Source: Lomentospora prolificans (taxonomy: Eukaryota > Ascomycota > Sordariomycetes > Microascales > Microascaceae). Taken from it: DNA of 64,000 nt. The stretch is taken from contig JARFXM010000011.1 in NCBI GenBank assembly GCA_029532625.1, positions 372,001 to 436,000 of the forward strand. Direction: 5' to 3'. Positions 33,481-45,837 of the stretch are shown one piece after another; the stretch's first letter is position 1, and each line of letters begins with the position of its first letter. The translations under genes were made by a program, and so were the position numbers. The notes beneath the pieces were generated by a model. That model was not told the origin of the DNA. It saw nothing but the letters and a program-made list of their open reading frames with translations, and did no database searches.

Positions 33481-35252
33481 ACGTGGTTTAGGACAATAAT
33501 GGAACTACTCGGACCCGTGGCGGGTGTAAAACAGGGGAAGCTTGGGTGTATTTTGCTTTGTAGAGATTTGTTATGCGCGAGCAAAGAATCAATTTCGTCA
33601 GCCTATTCTCTTGGGCAGTGAGCCAGTCTAGAAGATGGGTCCTAGGTCCTAGTACTGTAGGCTTTCACAATTAGCGAGAGGCATCCAGGCGGCAGTGTAA
33701 TAAGTCCCAAAACTGGGTTCAGAACTCGTCCTCGTAACTCTATCCATTTTTTTTTTACACCCTGTAGATATGGAAATTATAGCCGAGGTGGCCCAGAACA
33801 GTGACCCTCTCGCTCCTACTGCTCACCCCTACTCAGGCTGAGGCGGGAGCTGCTCAGTTCAAAAGATGGAAATGGCAATTCTTGTTTATTGGATTAGAGA
33901 CTCGTATAGGCTGCTATACAAGTGTGGGGCTGCAGGAAATATGCACCGCGAAGTACTGGGTAAGTATAATTTCTCCCATAACAAGCAGTATAGTGTATTA
34001 ACTCCAGAGGCAGGACTTGACTTGTATGATCGCGTGGGACAACGGCGAGCAGGGTATCAACGTAGGATTCAAGAGAGAAAACGCGAAGGGAATGCAAGAT
34101 ACTCCAAAGAAGTAAGTTACGGCTATTCCACGAAGGGTTATTAGAGATGTTTGACAGCTTATTGTAGGCCAAAGCACGCACTCTACGAGCGACCGAGCAC
34201 AACACCTCCGCTCTTCGCTAACAGTATCTTGTTCCTTCTAGGTATTTCAATTCTTCAGGAGATTTTCGGAATTTTAAGCTAAAACTAGGTTTAAAACTTA
34301 TCCCTATAACTCTCCTGTAATATTTTTATACTTTATTAAGATAGTAACTATAGCTAGGGGGCTTAAAATATAGACCTCCTTACTCACCCTGCTCACTCTC
34401 TCCTTAGGATATAGCAGGAGTAGCTCAGTTCTGAAGAAGGAAAGGGAAATTCTTGATTGTCAGATTAGGGATGTGTATGTGCTGATATAGGCGGATTCAA
34501 TGAGACCATGATGTAACGGACCTCAGCCTCTAACCTAGTGGTAACTCCCCATACCATCTTAAGCCACAGATATGTGTTTGCCAATAACTATCTCAACAAC
34601 TGAGCCCAAGACCTCTAGCTCCATCAAGGTGTGTTCACATCCCCACACTGATCAGTAAGCATTTGCTTTCCTGCCTTCATAACTGAGAAAGTTGTGCTCT
34701 AGACTAGGCGAGTTGATAAAGGTGAGCGAGAAGGTATACTATATGTACTAAGTGTAAAAGGATAGGGTGGAGTTGAGAGGATGAGTTTCAGAGCCTAATT
34801 CTAGCGTACTACTTTGCTACTATTTGAGCCGACGTTCTACGACTAAAAGACAAAGGAAACGATACTACCTCATTTCAACACACCTAGAGAACCCCTGAAA
34901 AGTCTCAAAACATATATATATATATATATACTACATTACTATATGTGTAACTACCACTCTAATATCTTCGGCTGATTGAGAACAGATAATCTCTTTTCTC
35001 ATCTGCACTCCATCATAGAAGTCTTACCTTTCAGAGCAAAAGACAACAAGGGCTGGTTCATACAGTATTGACATTCCACTGATACAATGGATGAATGGCC
35101 ACCACTAATCTACCCTGAGTGAGTTACAAGTAATCTCTTCTACTCAGCTTAACCGACCAGCGGTAAGATCCCTTATCCTGCCTAACTTGCTACTTGCAAA
35201 CTCCCTCATCCCACTTAATGACTTCATCATGCGCTATTTAAAGCTTCACTAT
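33481..35252. other. AT-rich gene-poor stretch with diverged direct repeats and a TA microsatellite
   Basis: About 1.8 kb with no supported gene. Segments 33813-33916 and 34384-34491 are diverged copies of one sequence: 'CTCACCC', 'AGGAG/GGGAG-tAGCTCAGTTC', 'GAAA-GG-AATTCTTG', 'GATTAG-GA', 'CTG-TATA'. A (TA)n run lies at 34912-34930. Splice-like and coding-like scraps (such as + strand 33866-34144) lack family features. The region may be an old mutated mobile element, but no terminal repeats or transposase were found. Confidence 0.5.
34912..34930. repeat. TA dinucleotide microsatellite
   Basis: An uninterrupted run of about nine TA units in AT-rich intergenic DNA. Confidence 0.9.
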
Positions 35253-36550
35253 CTATAATAATGTCCCATCATGTTTCAAAACAAATATGTGTTCCCCAAT
35301 GACTCTTCCGACAACCGAGTCGAATGCCTCTCTCTCTATTACAGCTCCAAACCCAACGCACTTCACCACGCCGACGAACTCCCGCTTCAGGGAGTTGATC
35401 ACCTCTTTATTCAACAAGACCTCAGCGCTGTAAATAGAGGCCAGTTCAAACCATCCCTGGACGGGAGTAAGCTCTTTATCGGGGGGTATTAAGCGACGAG
35501 GCCAGCCGATGGAGGTTTTGAAGCGTGAGCCCGGCTGTTTGCCACGTCGGAGATCGTACTTCTGACAGAGAGTCTTGAAATCGTGAACGCTCATCAAACA
35601 CGGAGGGCGGTGCTCCAGCCATGCAAAACGTCGAGGCAAGCAGTGTGTGACCGCATTGGTCGTCTGAGTCGCTGCTATGCGCTGGGAAATTGGTGAGTTT
35701 AAAATGCTCCCAGCAGACATGCTCGAGCCTACATAGCGTTAGCCCAGTTACCACCTATTCTTAGGGAATGGCCACAGCTCACGCAAGGATAAAGTTTATC
35801 GCAAGGTCTTCTTGCTCGGATGATAATGGAGACGAGTTAGGAAAAGCCCAGTGGCTCTCCGAAGAGCTGGTCCATGACTTGCTTGGGGATGAGGCAATCT
35901 TGTAGCACGGCTTCTGCATGGCGTCATCCATGGTTAACGCCGCAAAGATGGTGTCTGGGGATAGCAATGCGCTGTCCATTGGCACTGAAAAGTCGAAACC
36001 GTCCAGGTACTGGGTGCCCGCCTCCTCTATAATTGGAAGGGCAGGTAGCGGTTTATCGCTCCAGTCAGAACGAGGACTGGAGCCGGTTAGTTGTGCCTTC
36101 ATGTTGGCATTCTCCTTTTTCAGCTTAGCGACATCGGCTTCGGTTTCAGCGATGGCATCTCTGAGGCGGTTGACGTCGAGCTCTAGTTTCTTGACATAGT
36201 TGACTTTTCGTTGCCGGTGCTCGGCCTGAGCCCTTCGGACTTGGGTCCTCCGTAGCTGCTCTTTATCCTGATGGTTGGTGCTCGTGCTAGCGCCCTGGTT
36301 GCCTTTCTGGAACGTTAGAGTGGTAAGGGACGGAAAGGGGAAGATGGGAGCGAAGCCCTGCTTAGGCCGGATGGTGCAGAAACACGTGATGGCAGTTATT
36401 TGTAAGGGATTTCATTGCAGGCAGATTAATGCAATCATAATGGCATGGGCGAGAATGGAAGGATGGCCCGCAGGGGAGTTGAAGCCCGAGGAACCGGACC
36501 CGGTGCTTTGGCATGGTGAATAATACACGCGACGGCTCCAGGCTGCTCAT
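35253..36550 (-). pseudogene. bZIP transcription factor broken by a one-base frameshift in a C6 run
   Basis: After a probable short first exon (MSSLEPSR, start near 36550, weakly supported), an exon from about 36310 encodes a fungal bZIP: basic region 'RRAQAEHRQRKVNYVKKLE' followed by a heptad leucine/valine zipper up to 'KENANMKAQL'. An intron (GTGAGC...TATGTAG with GCTAAC branch, about 35785-35725) leads to 'LEHVCWEHF...LTLQNLHRLASSLNTP'. There the frame runs to a stop right after a run of six C (35481-35486 as G on the + strand). One base fewer would continue into 'DKELTPVQGWFELA...SLKREFVGVVKC', which lies in the next frame to the stop at 35253. The C-terminal domain is the one usual for this bZIP group. 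A base-calling error is possible; otherwise the protein ends about 80 residues early. Confidence 0.75.
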
Positions 36551-38012
36551 TTCGAAAAAGGACATCTTTTAACGCAGTGTGGTGCTAAGCTCTGACGGGA
36601 AAGAAGATGCGACTCCCCAAAAGAATGGGGGTGGACCACGTTTATATCAAATGGGCAGGTGATTGACCATCTCCAGTAAAACTGTACCTACTTGTAGAGG
36701 AGCCCGCCGGGGACACAAAGACGAACTGTGTCTTTTTGGCCTCCGCCTTGGTGCGTTTCCAGAACTGGGAAAACGACGGCCTGGTCTCGTCGTCGCTGGC
36801 CGTCATAATTGTTTGTCCGATGCGCAGGAGTGGCGACGACCATATTGGCAGGTCGTCGAGGTAATATGGTCATGTCGTGGCGGAAGACGGAGGAGTTTTG
36901 CTCGCCCCCACCTCATCGCGTGGCCTGCCTCGTCCTGGCTCCAGGTTTCGAGAGCCGGAGAGCATGGGCGGGAGCGAGCGTGGCTGATTGGTGTTGGCGC
37001 TCGTTCATCTTTGGAATCAGGGTTGCCCTTTTGGGTAATGGGGCTGAGTCCGGGGGGTCCGCCACTTTCTGTTCCCGGCGTGTGCAGGAAGAATGTGACG
37101 TCGGGCAGGGGTATCCGTCCCAGAACGACACGACGGGCCGCTCTGAGGGCTAAGCTCCCTAACCCTGAGCTTGAGTCTTCGTGTAGGGCTGAAAATCCGA
37201 ATTTCGGAATCTTCTTGTCGGCTATTTGAGAGTCTATTTCCGAGCGATTGCTTCCCGCGGCGGGCTAAGCACTGGCGATCTGCATCTTGGGCACCAGTCG
37301 GAAATAGTTCCATGTAGCAGGAGGGTTTTGACGCCGCTGACGAAGAGGAAAGCTAGTGTTGAGCGAGGTTGCCTGGTAATAGCGATTCGTCTAGATCTGC
37401 GATGACCTTTTCCGTAAGAACGTCCAGGCGCGCCTTCGATGATAAGGATCGATTAACCGCGTATCCCACCCTGATGTTGTGGCTATGTTTCGCGCCACAC
37501 CCCGACAGGCAGCGAAGTTTCCGCTCTGGCCGCCCCTTGCCCATCCAATCATCGAAACATGCCTCAAGCTCTGGTCTCCACGAACCGTCAACAACCTTCC
37601 CCAAAACGAAAGACCAGATATGTCAAGGAAAACCCGGCTTCGTGCATGTCTAAGCCCTAATCTCATCCTTTGTTTCCAAAGATGGCCGTTCGCGCCGCCG
37701 AATATGATCGGCGCTTAGCCGCGGCGCGTTCCTGATTCGCAGCATCCCAAGGCATCAGCTTTTTTTTTTTTATCTTGATTAAGCCCGTCTCATAGCCCTG
37801 CCCATCTGGCCTCGCCCATCATGACGAAATGTGCAAGTCCAAATCTTGGAAGAGCGATGATTGGACAAGGCTGATTGTAGAAGTAGACCCACTGGAAGGA
37901 GAAACAAGATGAAGTTGATCCCGGATCCGGCGTCATCGTTCAAGGTTATAAGTAGAAGGCCAAATCCAGCTCTTATCTTCCCTTATCAACTCATACAGCT
38001 CCAATCAGCCCA
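36551..38012. other. Intergenic, no supported gene
   Basis: A 188-codon + strand frame (36663-37229) is Arg/Gly/Trp-rich and overlaps equally long antisense frames, so it looks like chance in GC-rich DNA. A run of 10 T occurs near 37760. Confidence 0.5.
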
Positions 38013-39058
38013 TTGCATTCCAGCCGTGACCCATTCACTGGTCAAACATTCACATTATCAATCCTATCTCTCCAGCTCACAATCATCACGATACATTCGT
38101 TCTCCAAGCCCTCTATCTTCCTCCTCACCTTCCTCTCCTTGGCAAGTGGCGTCGCCAGCTACCCGCGTGCCGACCTGGTGAGGGCATGCCAAAACGGCCA
38201 AGGCGGTATACTTCATCATTAATCAAGATACCAACGCCATTGTTGCTTTGCCCATCCAGAGAGACGGCACCCTGGCTAAGGGCACCATCACCAAGACGCG
38301 TGGTGCGGATTCCATGGTACGAAACAACGAGAATCAACCCGCGACGCCTGATTCTAACACTATAACGGTGATATAAACTAACTGTAACGTCAGCACATAT
38401 TCGCCGTCGTTGAGGCTCAAAACACCTTGAGTGTGTTCATCAATAATATCTCGAAATGTGACCTGACTGTGTTTACCTCGTCTGCGAGCCTGTTGCCGTC
38501 CCCGACGAATTCCTAAACACGGTCGCGGTGTCCCCAAGAACAACCTCGTCTGTGTCGCTGCAACCGCCGGTGCGGTAGCCGGTATTTCTTGCGGCTCCCT
38601 CACCTCCAAGGGACTCGGTCCTTTCGATGGAATTCGCCCCTTCGAATTGAGTCAGACCACCCCTCAGTCGGAGCTAGAAACACTATATCGCAAGTCTTCT
38701 TCGACGAAGATGAGACTGCCCTGTACACAGTAGTGAAGGGTGACCCCTCCGTCAATATTAACATTGGCTTATTCTCCGCCTTCCCCGTTGAAGAATCTAA
38801 ACTAAGCACCACCGAAATTCGAAGCACCCTTGAAGACACCGCCGCCCTCTTCGGAGCCCAGCCCATAAATATAATTCAACTAGAAACCGCCATTGAGGAG
38901 AATGTAGATAGCAATACCAAGGCCGAAACTAGGAGACCCTTAATCAAACACAGCCTGAGTTCTAATACAGTATTTGGTGACCATTCCAGTAATCCAGGTC
39001 CACCAAGCACCTTGCATAATGATTATGAACCAAAATGTAGTGCAGCTTTGGGTCTTTA
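38013..39058 (+). pseudogene. Decayed secreted 3-carboxymuconate-cyclase-like (beta-propeller lactonase) gene
   Basis: A signal-peptide-like stretch (KPSIFLLTFLSLASGVASYPRADL, about 38107-38180) is followed, in another frame, by 'AVYFIINQDTNAIVALPIQRDGTLAKG' (about 38200-38300), the first blade of fungal 3-carboxymuconate cyclase-like proteins. A GTACGA...CGTCAG intron then leads to 'HIFAVVEAQNTLSVFINNISK'. After another frame change 'NTISQVFFDEDETALYTVVKGDPSVN-GLFSAF' and 'DTAALFGAQP' (38700-38870) continue the propeller. At least two frame changes and the loss of the C-terminal blades make it non-functional. Intact homologues are extracellular seven-bladed propellers of the lactonase superfamily. 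Confidence 0.8.
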
Positions 39059-39177
39059 GCAAGACCTTGGTCCTATCGAGCCATTGCTCTACACGTGCAG
39101 TATTGGTGATGTATTGTATTGTGACATAAACTCGTTACGGGTTAGTAAAAACACAGTTTTCGTGTCCCAGACCGAAT
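39059..39177. other. Short spacer between two gene remnants
   Basis: Spacer between the lactonase remnant and the MFS remnant. Nothing else is visible. Confidence 0.4.
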
Positions 39178-39558
39178 TCAAAGAGACTGTGTCTTACTGG
39201 CAAGGTAGGTAAACATGACAGCCTTAGCAAACGCTGCTTGGTCGATCAAGAGTGGAATGAGTATAGAGTACTTAGTAAACAAGTTGCGAGTGGTTTCCTT
39301 AATCTCGAACCACACTTTATCGGAAATATAGAGGTTAACAGACTTTCCATCCTGCCTCTGGACTGTCTTGGGCGGTTTCATGAGGAAACCGACGAGCCGC
39401 CCTAACGAACAATGACACTGGAAAAGTACCAGGAAACAAACCGTAAGGCAAAATGTCAGTGTATTAGCGGCATTGATTAGCTCGGGTAACGTCGCACCAC
39501 CAGCTCCAAGGGAAGTCACAGCTCCCCCGATGCCCGGAGCAGATATGCGAAGTCCCAA
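39178..39558 (-). pseudogene. Fragment of an UNC93-like MFS protein
   Basis: About 126 codons on the minus strand resemble the middle of fungal UNC93-like (DUF895) transporters. Hydrophobic TM segments are followed by a loop 'MKPPKTVQRQDGKSV', matching the family's 'xxPPxxVxRxDGxxV', and by 'FTKYSILIPLLIDQAAFAKAVMFTYLASKTQSL', comparable to the segment ending '-N-R-RSLN'. The N-terminal six-helix part and the C-terminal helices are not found next to it. The identification rests on loop pattern only and needs an alignment. Confidence 0.4.
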
Positions 39559-42005
39559 TATGGTAATGATATACCACGTTGAATGGTACCATTGTACTAT
39601 ATACTTCAGAGTCAGCTCAATCGAACCATCTCGTTAGCTATGGTGACTTCTCAACAGCATAGCGAAGGAAAGGGAAGAAAGAGGAACTGATTCCATCGCA
39701 CCAGGAACCCGTCCACTATTGGGCGGAGCAACCATGTTCTTTCGTCAGTTTTTCGAGAATGTGACCAGGAATAGCGCTGTGGTATCACTGAAAACTTTAC
39801 CGAGGCCTGGCTTTGTCGCTTGGGATTAATGGGCCATTTGCCCAGATATGGATTCTTAGGCATCTAACAGCCACCCCCAAAATGCCCTGAGATTTCCATC
39901 TCCTTGTATACTCCTGGAAGCCCTTTTCGGTCCATACTTCTCCGCTTTTGCTTGCCGTGTCCCCGTAGGATCCCGTCTCCTCGCGGGCAACACATGCCAT
40001 TCTATCCTTCAGTACCGAGAAGTGTACGTCCAGGGATATTTGCGGCAGCAGTATGCCCAGGCTTCAACTCGATAGACAAATCAAGAAATATTAAAAGTCC
40101 GGCGCCTCACCTTGCGTGAGTGTGGAGAGCGTGGCCCCACAAATTCAGTCAATGAGACAATCGCTTCCCGTCTTATTCGTTACTAGGGAAGGGATAGGAT
40201 TTTTGGAGCATCCCAGGTACTTTCAGTGTGGGGTTGCGAACAGGGGAGATCTCAGGGATGCGTGGTGATGGTAAGATTAAGATCCGGCTGTCGTCGTACG
40301 CAGGGTCTATGATGACTCTGGAAGGGCTGAAGGGTCCAACCCCCTTGATCCGTGGTTTATTACTTTGTTATACGAGCATTCTAGTTGCACCACTCAGCGG
40401 AATGACGGGACGTGGCGAAGGTGGCCATAGTTTTCCGATGGGTACTAGCCGAGCTCAATGGGTTCCATTGAGAGGCCAGATGCATGACAATTCTAACTCA
40501 AAAATCTTTATGAGGTGACCTTGGTGATATCTTAGTGTACGAGTTAACCTATAATATCGCCGCGAGATAATGCTGCCGGTACCTATGTTCGCCTGATGCA
40601 GTCCATTCGTACGCAATGGACACGCCGGCTTGTCCCTGGCGACCCTAGTATCGTCCTTTGGACGTTGTATCGCTTCTATGTGACAGGGAAGACGCATCCA
40701 AGACAAGAAGTGACAGGCCATCTTGACAATTTAAGGACATCGATGGCTGAGGCTTGAAGAGCCCAAGGGTGGCCATTACCTTTTCAAACATTCGTCCTCG
40801 GCGGTAGAATGGTCTTTTAACTGGTATCGTTTGCTACTGGTTCTCTGAAAAAAATAGGGGCAGTCTAGAATTAAGTATTCACTTTACTCACGGAGGACGC
40901 TCTAGGAGGGTGGAGATTTTGAATGTATGTGTTTTGATGTTTTACCTTCATTGAGATCCCACTCCGACTAGCCCACACGCCTACAAAAGTCGCCAGTTGG
41001 GTCGCGCAACCAAGTCACTTCTCACAGATCGCCTTTCCATCACTCCTGACGCTAGACTTGGAATCATCTATAGGGCACCATATCTGGCCGCATCTCCCAA
41101 GCCACTAGGATAGGGGCATAGGAGTTCCCATCGCCTCCAAAGGCTTCGGATATGTCCATGTGTAATGAATGGTAGATTTCCTGATACCTCAGCCCGAGTA
41201 TTATACCTTGCCACCCCGTGAAAGTATTGCTGGACTTCACGAACAGGGATATATCAGCTCGCAGCCTAAACCGCAAGTGCAACGAGTTCCGATGCGCTCA
41301 AAGCCGTCTGCATGGCGATGCGTGAGGATATTACCGCGATGATCGAACATAGTCTCTGGGAGCCGCCCGGCAAATGGGCGAGCAAGGTGGTCACAATGTA
41401 TCGAGGTGTTGGTTTGCAGGAGGCTCTGTGTCGTTCAAGTAACATCGGTAATAAGGTCCCTTTATAATGTATACCCTCGAAAAACAAATCCAAGAGTGAC
41501 GGAGGCAAGTCGTCATAAGCCGACAATTCCTGACCTCGATGGCCTTGATCCTCACAGAACCACACTTGTCGAGCTCAGTCTCAGTGTTTCCATTTCCCCG
41601 CATTCGTTCATGGCTCTGAACCGACAGCCGCAGCCGTCCACTTCCCAAAACGGCATAGCCTCGGTCAGAGCTCGACACCAGCTAAGCTTCAATGATCATT
41701 CGTCTGCGGCGGCTCGACGAAACTCAATCATGCCATCGAGTCTCCACCAAGTACTTTTTTCCTTTGCTCGTCCAGTGCTAACTGCTATTACCTCCGAACC
41801 TCGGGATCTCTTCTTTTTGCCCTTGATCGGCACGGCTTGAGGGGTGCTTGTCTTGGTTTCCTTTCCCCTCCTCCTACCAAAGCCAGGCGTTTTCCTCCCT
41901 TAAAACTTTTGATCCTCTTGGTGTTTTGGAGAAACCACCAATCCGACCACTTGTATTTGGGTTTATGCTAGACATAGCTAAGATAGAATAATTACTCGCT
42001 TCATC
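39559..42005. other. 2.4 kb gene-poor stretch
   Basis: Open frames up to 144 codons (+ strand 41406-41840; minus strand 41064-41678) overlap one another on opposite strands and show no motif I can name. The 3' part holds the promoter of the lactonase at 42006; 'ccctcctcctacc' pyrimidine tracts precede it near 41865. Confidence 0.45.
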
Positions 42006-43383
42006 ATGGCAGGGACCAATTTCAGAGCCACCCTCGTCGCGCTTTTGGCCGTCTTCATCGCCACCACCTACGGTCCGGACGCGTTTCGCGCCTTCAAGAC
42101 CCTGGGTGTTCGCCGCCATCTCGAGAACACGGTAATCGCCAACGCGGCGGATTTCGTCAAGATCGAGGATACGGCGCAGTGCGAAGACGTGCACTTCCAC
42201 GAGACCAGCGGCCTTCTCTTCACCGCGTGCGAGGATACCGTCGTCCCGCGTTCGAAGTGGTTTCCGCCCTTGGCCAACTTTGCTGACCCTGGCGTTGTGG
42301 GAAATGCGCAGGGTTCAATTCACATCATCGATCCAAAGGTGAGTCTGGCCCTGATTCCATGGTTGGATTCAGAAACGAACTTGAGCTGAAAAAAAGTCGC
42401 GATAGACTCTCAAGTCCAAGAGACTTGGTATTCAGGGCTACGATGGCCCCTTCGTGACCCACGGCATCGACATTGTTGCGGATCCGAAGGAACCCAAGGA
42501 CGCTATCTACATCTTCGCCGTCAACCACGTCCCCAACCCAGAATATGTAATAGCTGCAAAAGTGGGCAAGGCATCACAGAATGCAGAATCCATCCCGGAC
42601 AAGAGCCACTCCCGTATCGAATTGTTCCACTACGTACTTGGTGATTCGTCTGTCAAGCACGTCCGCACAATCAGCCACCCGTTGATACAGACCCCCAACG
42701 ACATCTACGCCGTCAGCCCCAGTTCGATCTTCGTTACCAACGACCATTTCTACCGAGAGGGCCACATGCGCGCTCTGGAAGACGTGCTCTTCCGCGCCAA
42801 GTGGTCAACCACTGTTCACTTGCAAATCTCAGACCTCACGGCCACCGACGCTACAGCCGGAGTCACCGGTAGGGTGGCCGTAGAGAACCTGCACAATAAT
42901 AACGGTCTTGGTCACGGCCGAGCTGCCGACGAGATCTTGATCGCCAGCTGCGTCAGTGGAACGATGCACATCGGCAAACTCCCTGCTGACCCCACGACTG
43001 CAAACATCACCATCGTCGAGGACGTCGCCGTCGACACAATCGTTGATAACCCGACTTACTTTTCCGACCCGTATGCAAAGCCTGGAGACGACAGGAGCGG
43101 ATACCTCCTGCCTGGTCTCTCGCACGCCATCAATATTGGCCACAACATCTTTGACCATGAGGCAGTCGATGGCACCATGGTCTACTTTGTTCAGAAGGAT
43201 CCTAAGACGGGCGCTTGGAACGAGCGTCTCATTTTTGCGGATGATGGACATAGGATCCGAAGTGTTAGCGCCTCCGTGCTGGTAGCGATTGATCCTGCCG
43301 AGAATGGTGGAAAACGCCAGGGCTGGTTGTTCGTCACTGGATTTGTGTCTAGCAACATGATTGCTGTCAAGGTTGATCTATAA
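42006..43383 (+). CDS. Paraoxonase/arylesterase-type calcium lactonase
   Basis: Exons 42006-42338 and 42406-43383 give 436 aa; the junction reads IIDPK|TLKSKRLG, in phase. The N-terminus has a single hydrophobic segment (ATLVALLAVFIATTYG), an uncleaved signal anchor as in paraoxonases. 'QCEDVHFHETSGLLFTAC' supplies the Glu-Asp pair that binds Ca2+ in the family. 'YDGPFVTHGIDIV', 'PNDIYAVSPSSIFVTND' and 'NNNGLGHG' supply the Asn/Asp ligands and propeller blades. Paraoxonase relatives hydrolyse lactones and aryl esters, so it may open a lactone or ester in the phenolic-degradation group that follows. It sits between two remnants and the sugar-type transporter. Substrate is not deducible from sequence. 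Confidence 0.87.
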
Positions 43384-44034
43384 TATAATCTTGGTGGAAG
43401 TTTCATATGTAATATCTAGCTGCCTAGCTTCTGGTATTACTATCGGCTAATATTATATGAGCTCCGATCTTGGACTCTATGTTATCCTGACTATGTTGCC
43501 CCTCCTTTGCCAATAATATTACCCACGATGAGGGACACGTTTGTCTATGACTGGTTCCACTGCCGAATGAGGTGATATGCCCATGATCTCGCGGCCATGA
43601 AACTAGTGTCCGGGCGGTGAGGCACGGTAATAGTATTTAAGGATCAGAGGTGGCACTTCACACCAAGCTTACGCTACGAAAAAGCTCTCAACGTGCATCA
43701 TCAGATTGCAGCCGCCGCCATAGAAGGCACGACGCGTCGTACAATTCAGATCTAATCTCAAATAGAAAAATCAATATATAGTTCCCAATATGTTCCCAGG
43801 TACGCCGGCCGTCCCGACCGGATTAACTGCAAATGAACCGACGGGTATTTTAGAAATGCAAATGGATATATCCCAATGTCCCCAGATACGCCTTGGCCGT
43901 CCCGACCAGAGTCATAACTAAGACATTTCATCACAACAAATAGATTAAAACACACGCATCATAAGACGAGAGATTAGACAGATGATGGAGAGTGGATGGT
44001 AAGCGGTAGAGGAAGAGAGGCGAAGGAAGCAGGT
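43384..44034. other. Convergent 3' intergenic region
   Basis: A 38-bp imperfect direct repeat ('caatRt-tccccagRtacgcc-ggccgtcccgacc') occurs at about 43785-43825 and 43870-43910. No gene is supported. Confidence 0.55.
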
Positions 44035-45837
44035 TTAGACTTTCTCCTCCGTCTCAACCTCGATGGACTTCTTCTCTCTCTCCGCAGAGGGGCCGGCACC
44101 AACGCAGACATGGCTCCTGAACTTGCGAGCGGGAAGCCTGGCGTAGAACTGGATGTGGAGTTAGTATCACGGAAATTATTGGGGAGAATCGTGTGCGATG
44201 TTCTTACCATCTCATCAATCTCTTCCAGAGTCCTGCCCTTGAGCTCAGGAAGGAAGAAGAAGACCCAAACGGCGGCAATGATGCAGGAAGGCGCCCAGAT
44301 AAAGCCGTATCGGGGTCCCCAGTTGAGGGCGCTGGGGTTGATGAAGTAGGGGGCGGTGAAAGTGGTGACCCAGGCACCGAGGAAGCCAACGGCGGCGGCA
44401 AGACCAAAAGTGTAGGATCGAAGGCGCTGGGAGGGAATTTCACCGCCGGCCAACCAGGCGTACGGAGCAATCATACCCTGGAGATGGTTTAGTTTCGATT
44501 CTTTAGGTTTCAGCATTATAACGAGTGTAACTTACGTTGTAGCTCATCATGTACAAGCAAGAAAGAGCGACAATAACCTTGCCGGTGGTTGTGGTACCAG
44601 GCTCCTTGTGGTAGACAATGGCAATGATGAGCTGGAGGATACAGCAGCCGATCAAACCAGTCATGAGGAGCACGCGACGACGGCCAAAGCGGACGACGAT
44701 GAGCGAGTTCATGAGGATGGCGATGATGCCAATGGTGGAGAGGACGTTGCTCATGGCGAAGGGGTCGCTGACACGGGCCATGGTGAAGAAATAAGCCTTG
44801 TACGCGATGATGAACATGGAGCCGGAAGCGGCCTGGAGGGTAACGGAGCAGACGGCAAGGATGGTTCGCCTCCTGTCAACGGGGTCGCGGAACATATCCC
44901 AGATGCCAACTCCGCTGGCAGTCTCCTTTTCCTTATCGATGGCGGCCCTGATCTCGCGGGCCTCACCTTCGGCATCACCGCCAGCGGGGCGGAGCCAGAC
45001 GAGAGCCTTGACACCCTCCTCGTACCTGCCCTGTAGGATGAGCCAACGAGGGGACTCGGGAATGAAGAACATGGCAATAACGAGGAAGCATGGCACGACG
45101 TAGATGATGCCGAGAGGGATGAGGTAAGCGGACTTGTCGGGACGCTTGGCGGTGGCCCAGTCGACGATGGAGCCGATCAAGGTGCCCTAGGTTACCGTGC
45201 GTTAGTAACTCTATCGCTTGAAGTTTTCTTCTTCTTCTTATCATGATCCGGGTGTTGAAGCAAAACTTACGACCGAGGTAAAGAACTGGAAGGCGGTGAG
45301 GAAGAGACCACGGTACTTGGCAGGGCTGGATTCCTGGATGTAGAGCTGGGAGAAAGTCATAAAGTAACCGTTGGCAAGACCGATGAGGAAGCGACCAGCG
45401 TAGAGAGCACCAATAGAAGTGGTGGCCATCATGATGATGTTGGATACGCAGCAGAGAAGGCAGGCGGCCCAGAGACAATGCCTGCGACCGAACTTGGCTG
45501 CGACGACACCCGCGGTACCGGAGCTGATGAAGGCGCCGAGAGTCATGAGAGAAGCGATGAGCTGCTGTCGGACGGTCTGGATATTCCAGCCGATGGCGGT
45601 CGAAGGGTCCTCATAGCCGTAGACCTGTTTGTGGATCAGATTAGCGGCGCTCAACTATTTTCAAACATGGCAAAGGAAGCCGACTGGTTTACTCACCTTG
45701 AGGAAGGGGACCATGGCCTGGAGACCACCAATCAGGCCAAAATCAACACCATACTGGAAGGGCGACAGGATCATGATACCACAGGCCACGAAGACCTTCC
45801 AGTGGTCCTTCCAGCTTTCACCGCTCGCTGTTGCCAT
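44035..45837 (-). CDS. Sugar-porter-family MFS transporter
   Basis: Five exons (45837-45697, 45624-45271, 45186-44536, 44477-44208, 44148-44035) give 509 aa. Sugar-porter signatures are present: 'GVDFGLIGGLQ' in TM1, 'GRRHCLWAACLL' after TM2, 'GRFLIGLANGYF' in TM4, 'PESPRWLILQGRYEEG' after TM6, 'RFGRRRVLLMTG' after TM8, 'IPSQRLRSYTFGLA' in TM10 and 'LPELKGRTLEEIDEM' after TM12. It resembles fungal alpha-glucoside/hexose and quinate-type carriers of the plasma membrane. In this gene set, import of a glycosylated or polar phenolic is as plausible as sugar uptake. The short last exon encodes a charged cytosolic tail. Confidence 0.9.

Noticed and set aside
36663..37229. 188-codon + strand frame
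   Set aside because: Overlaps comparable antisense frames and has no recognisable features.
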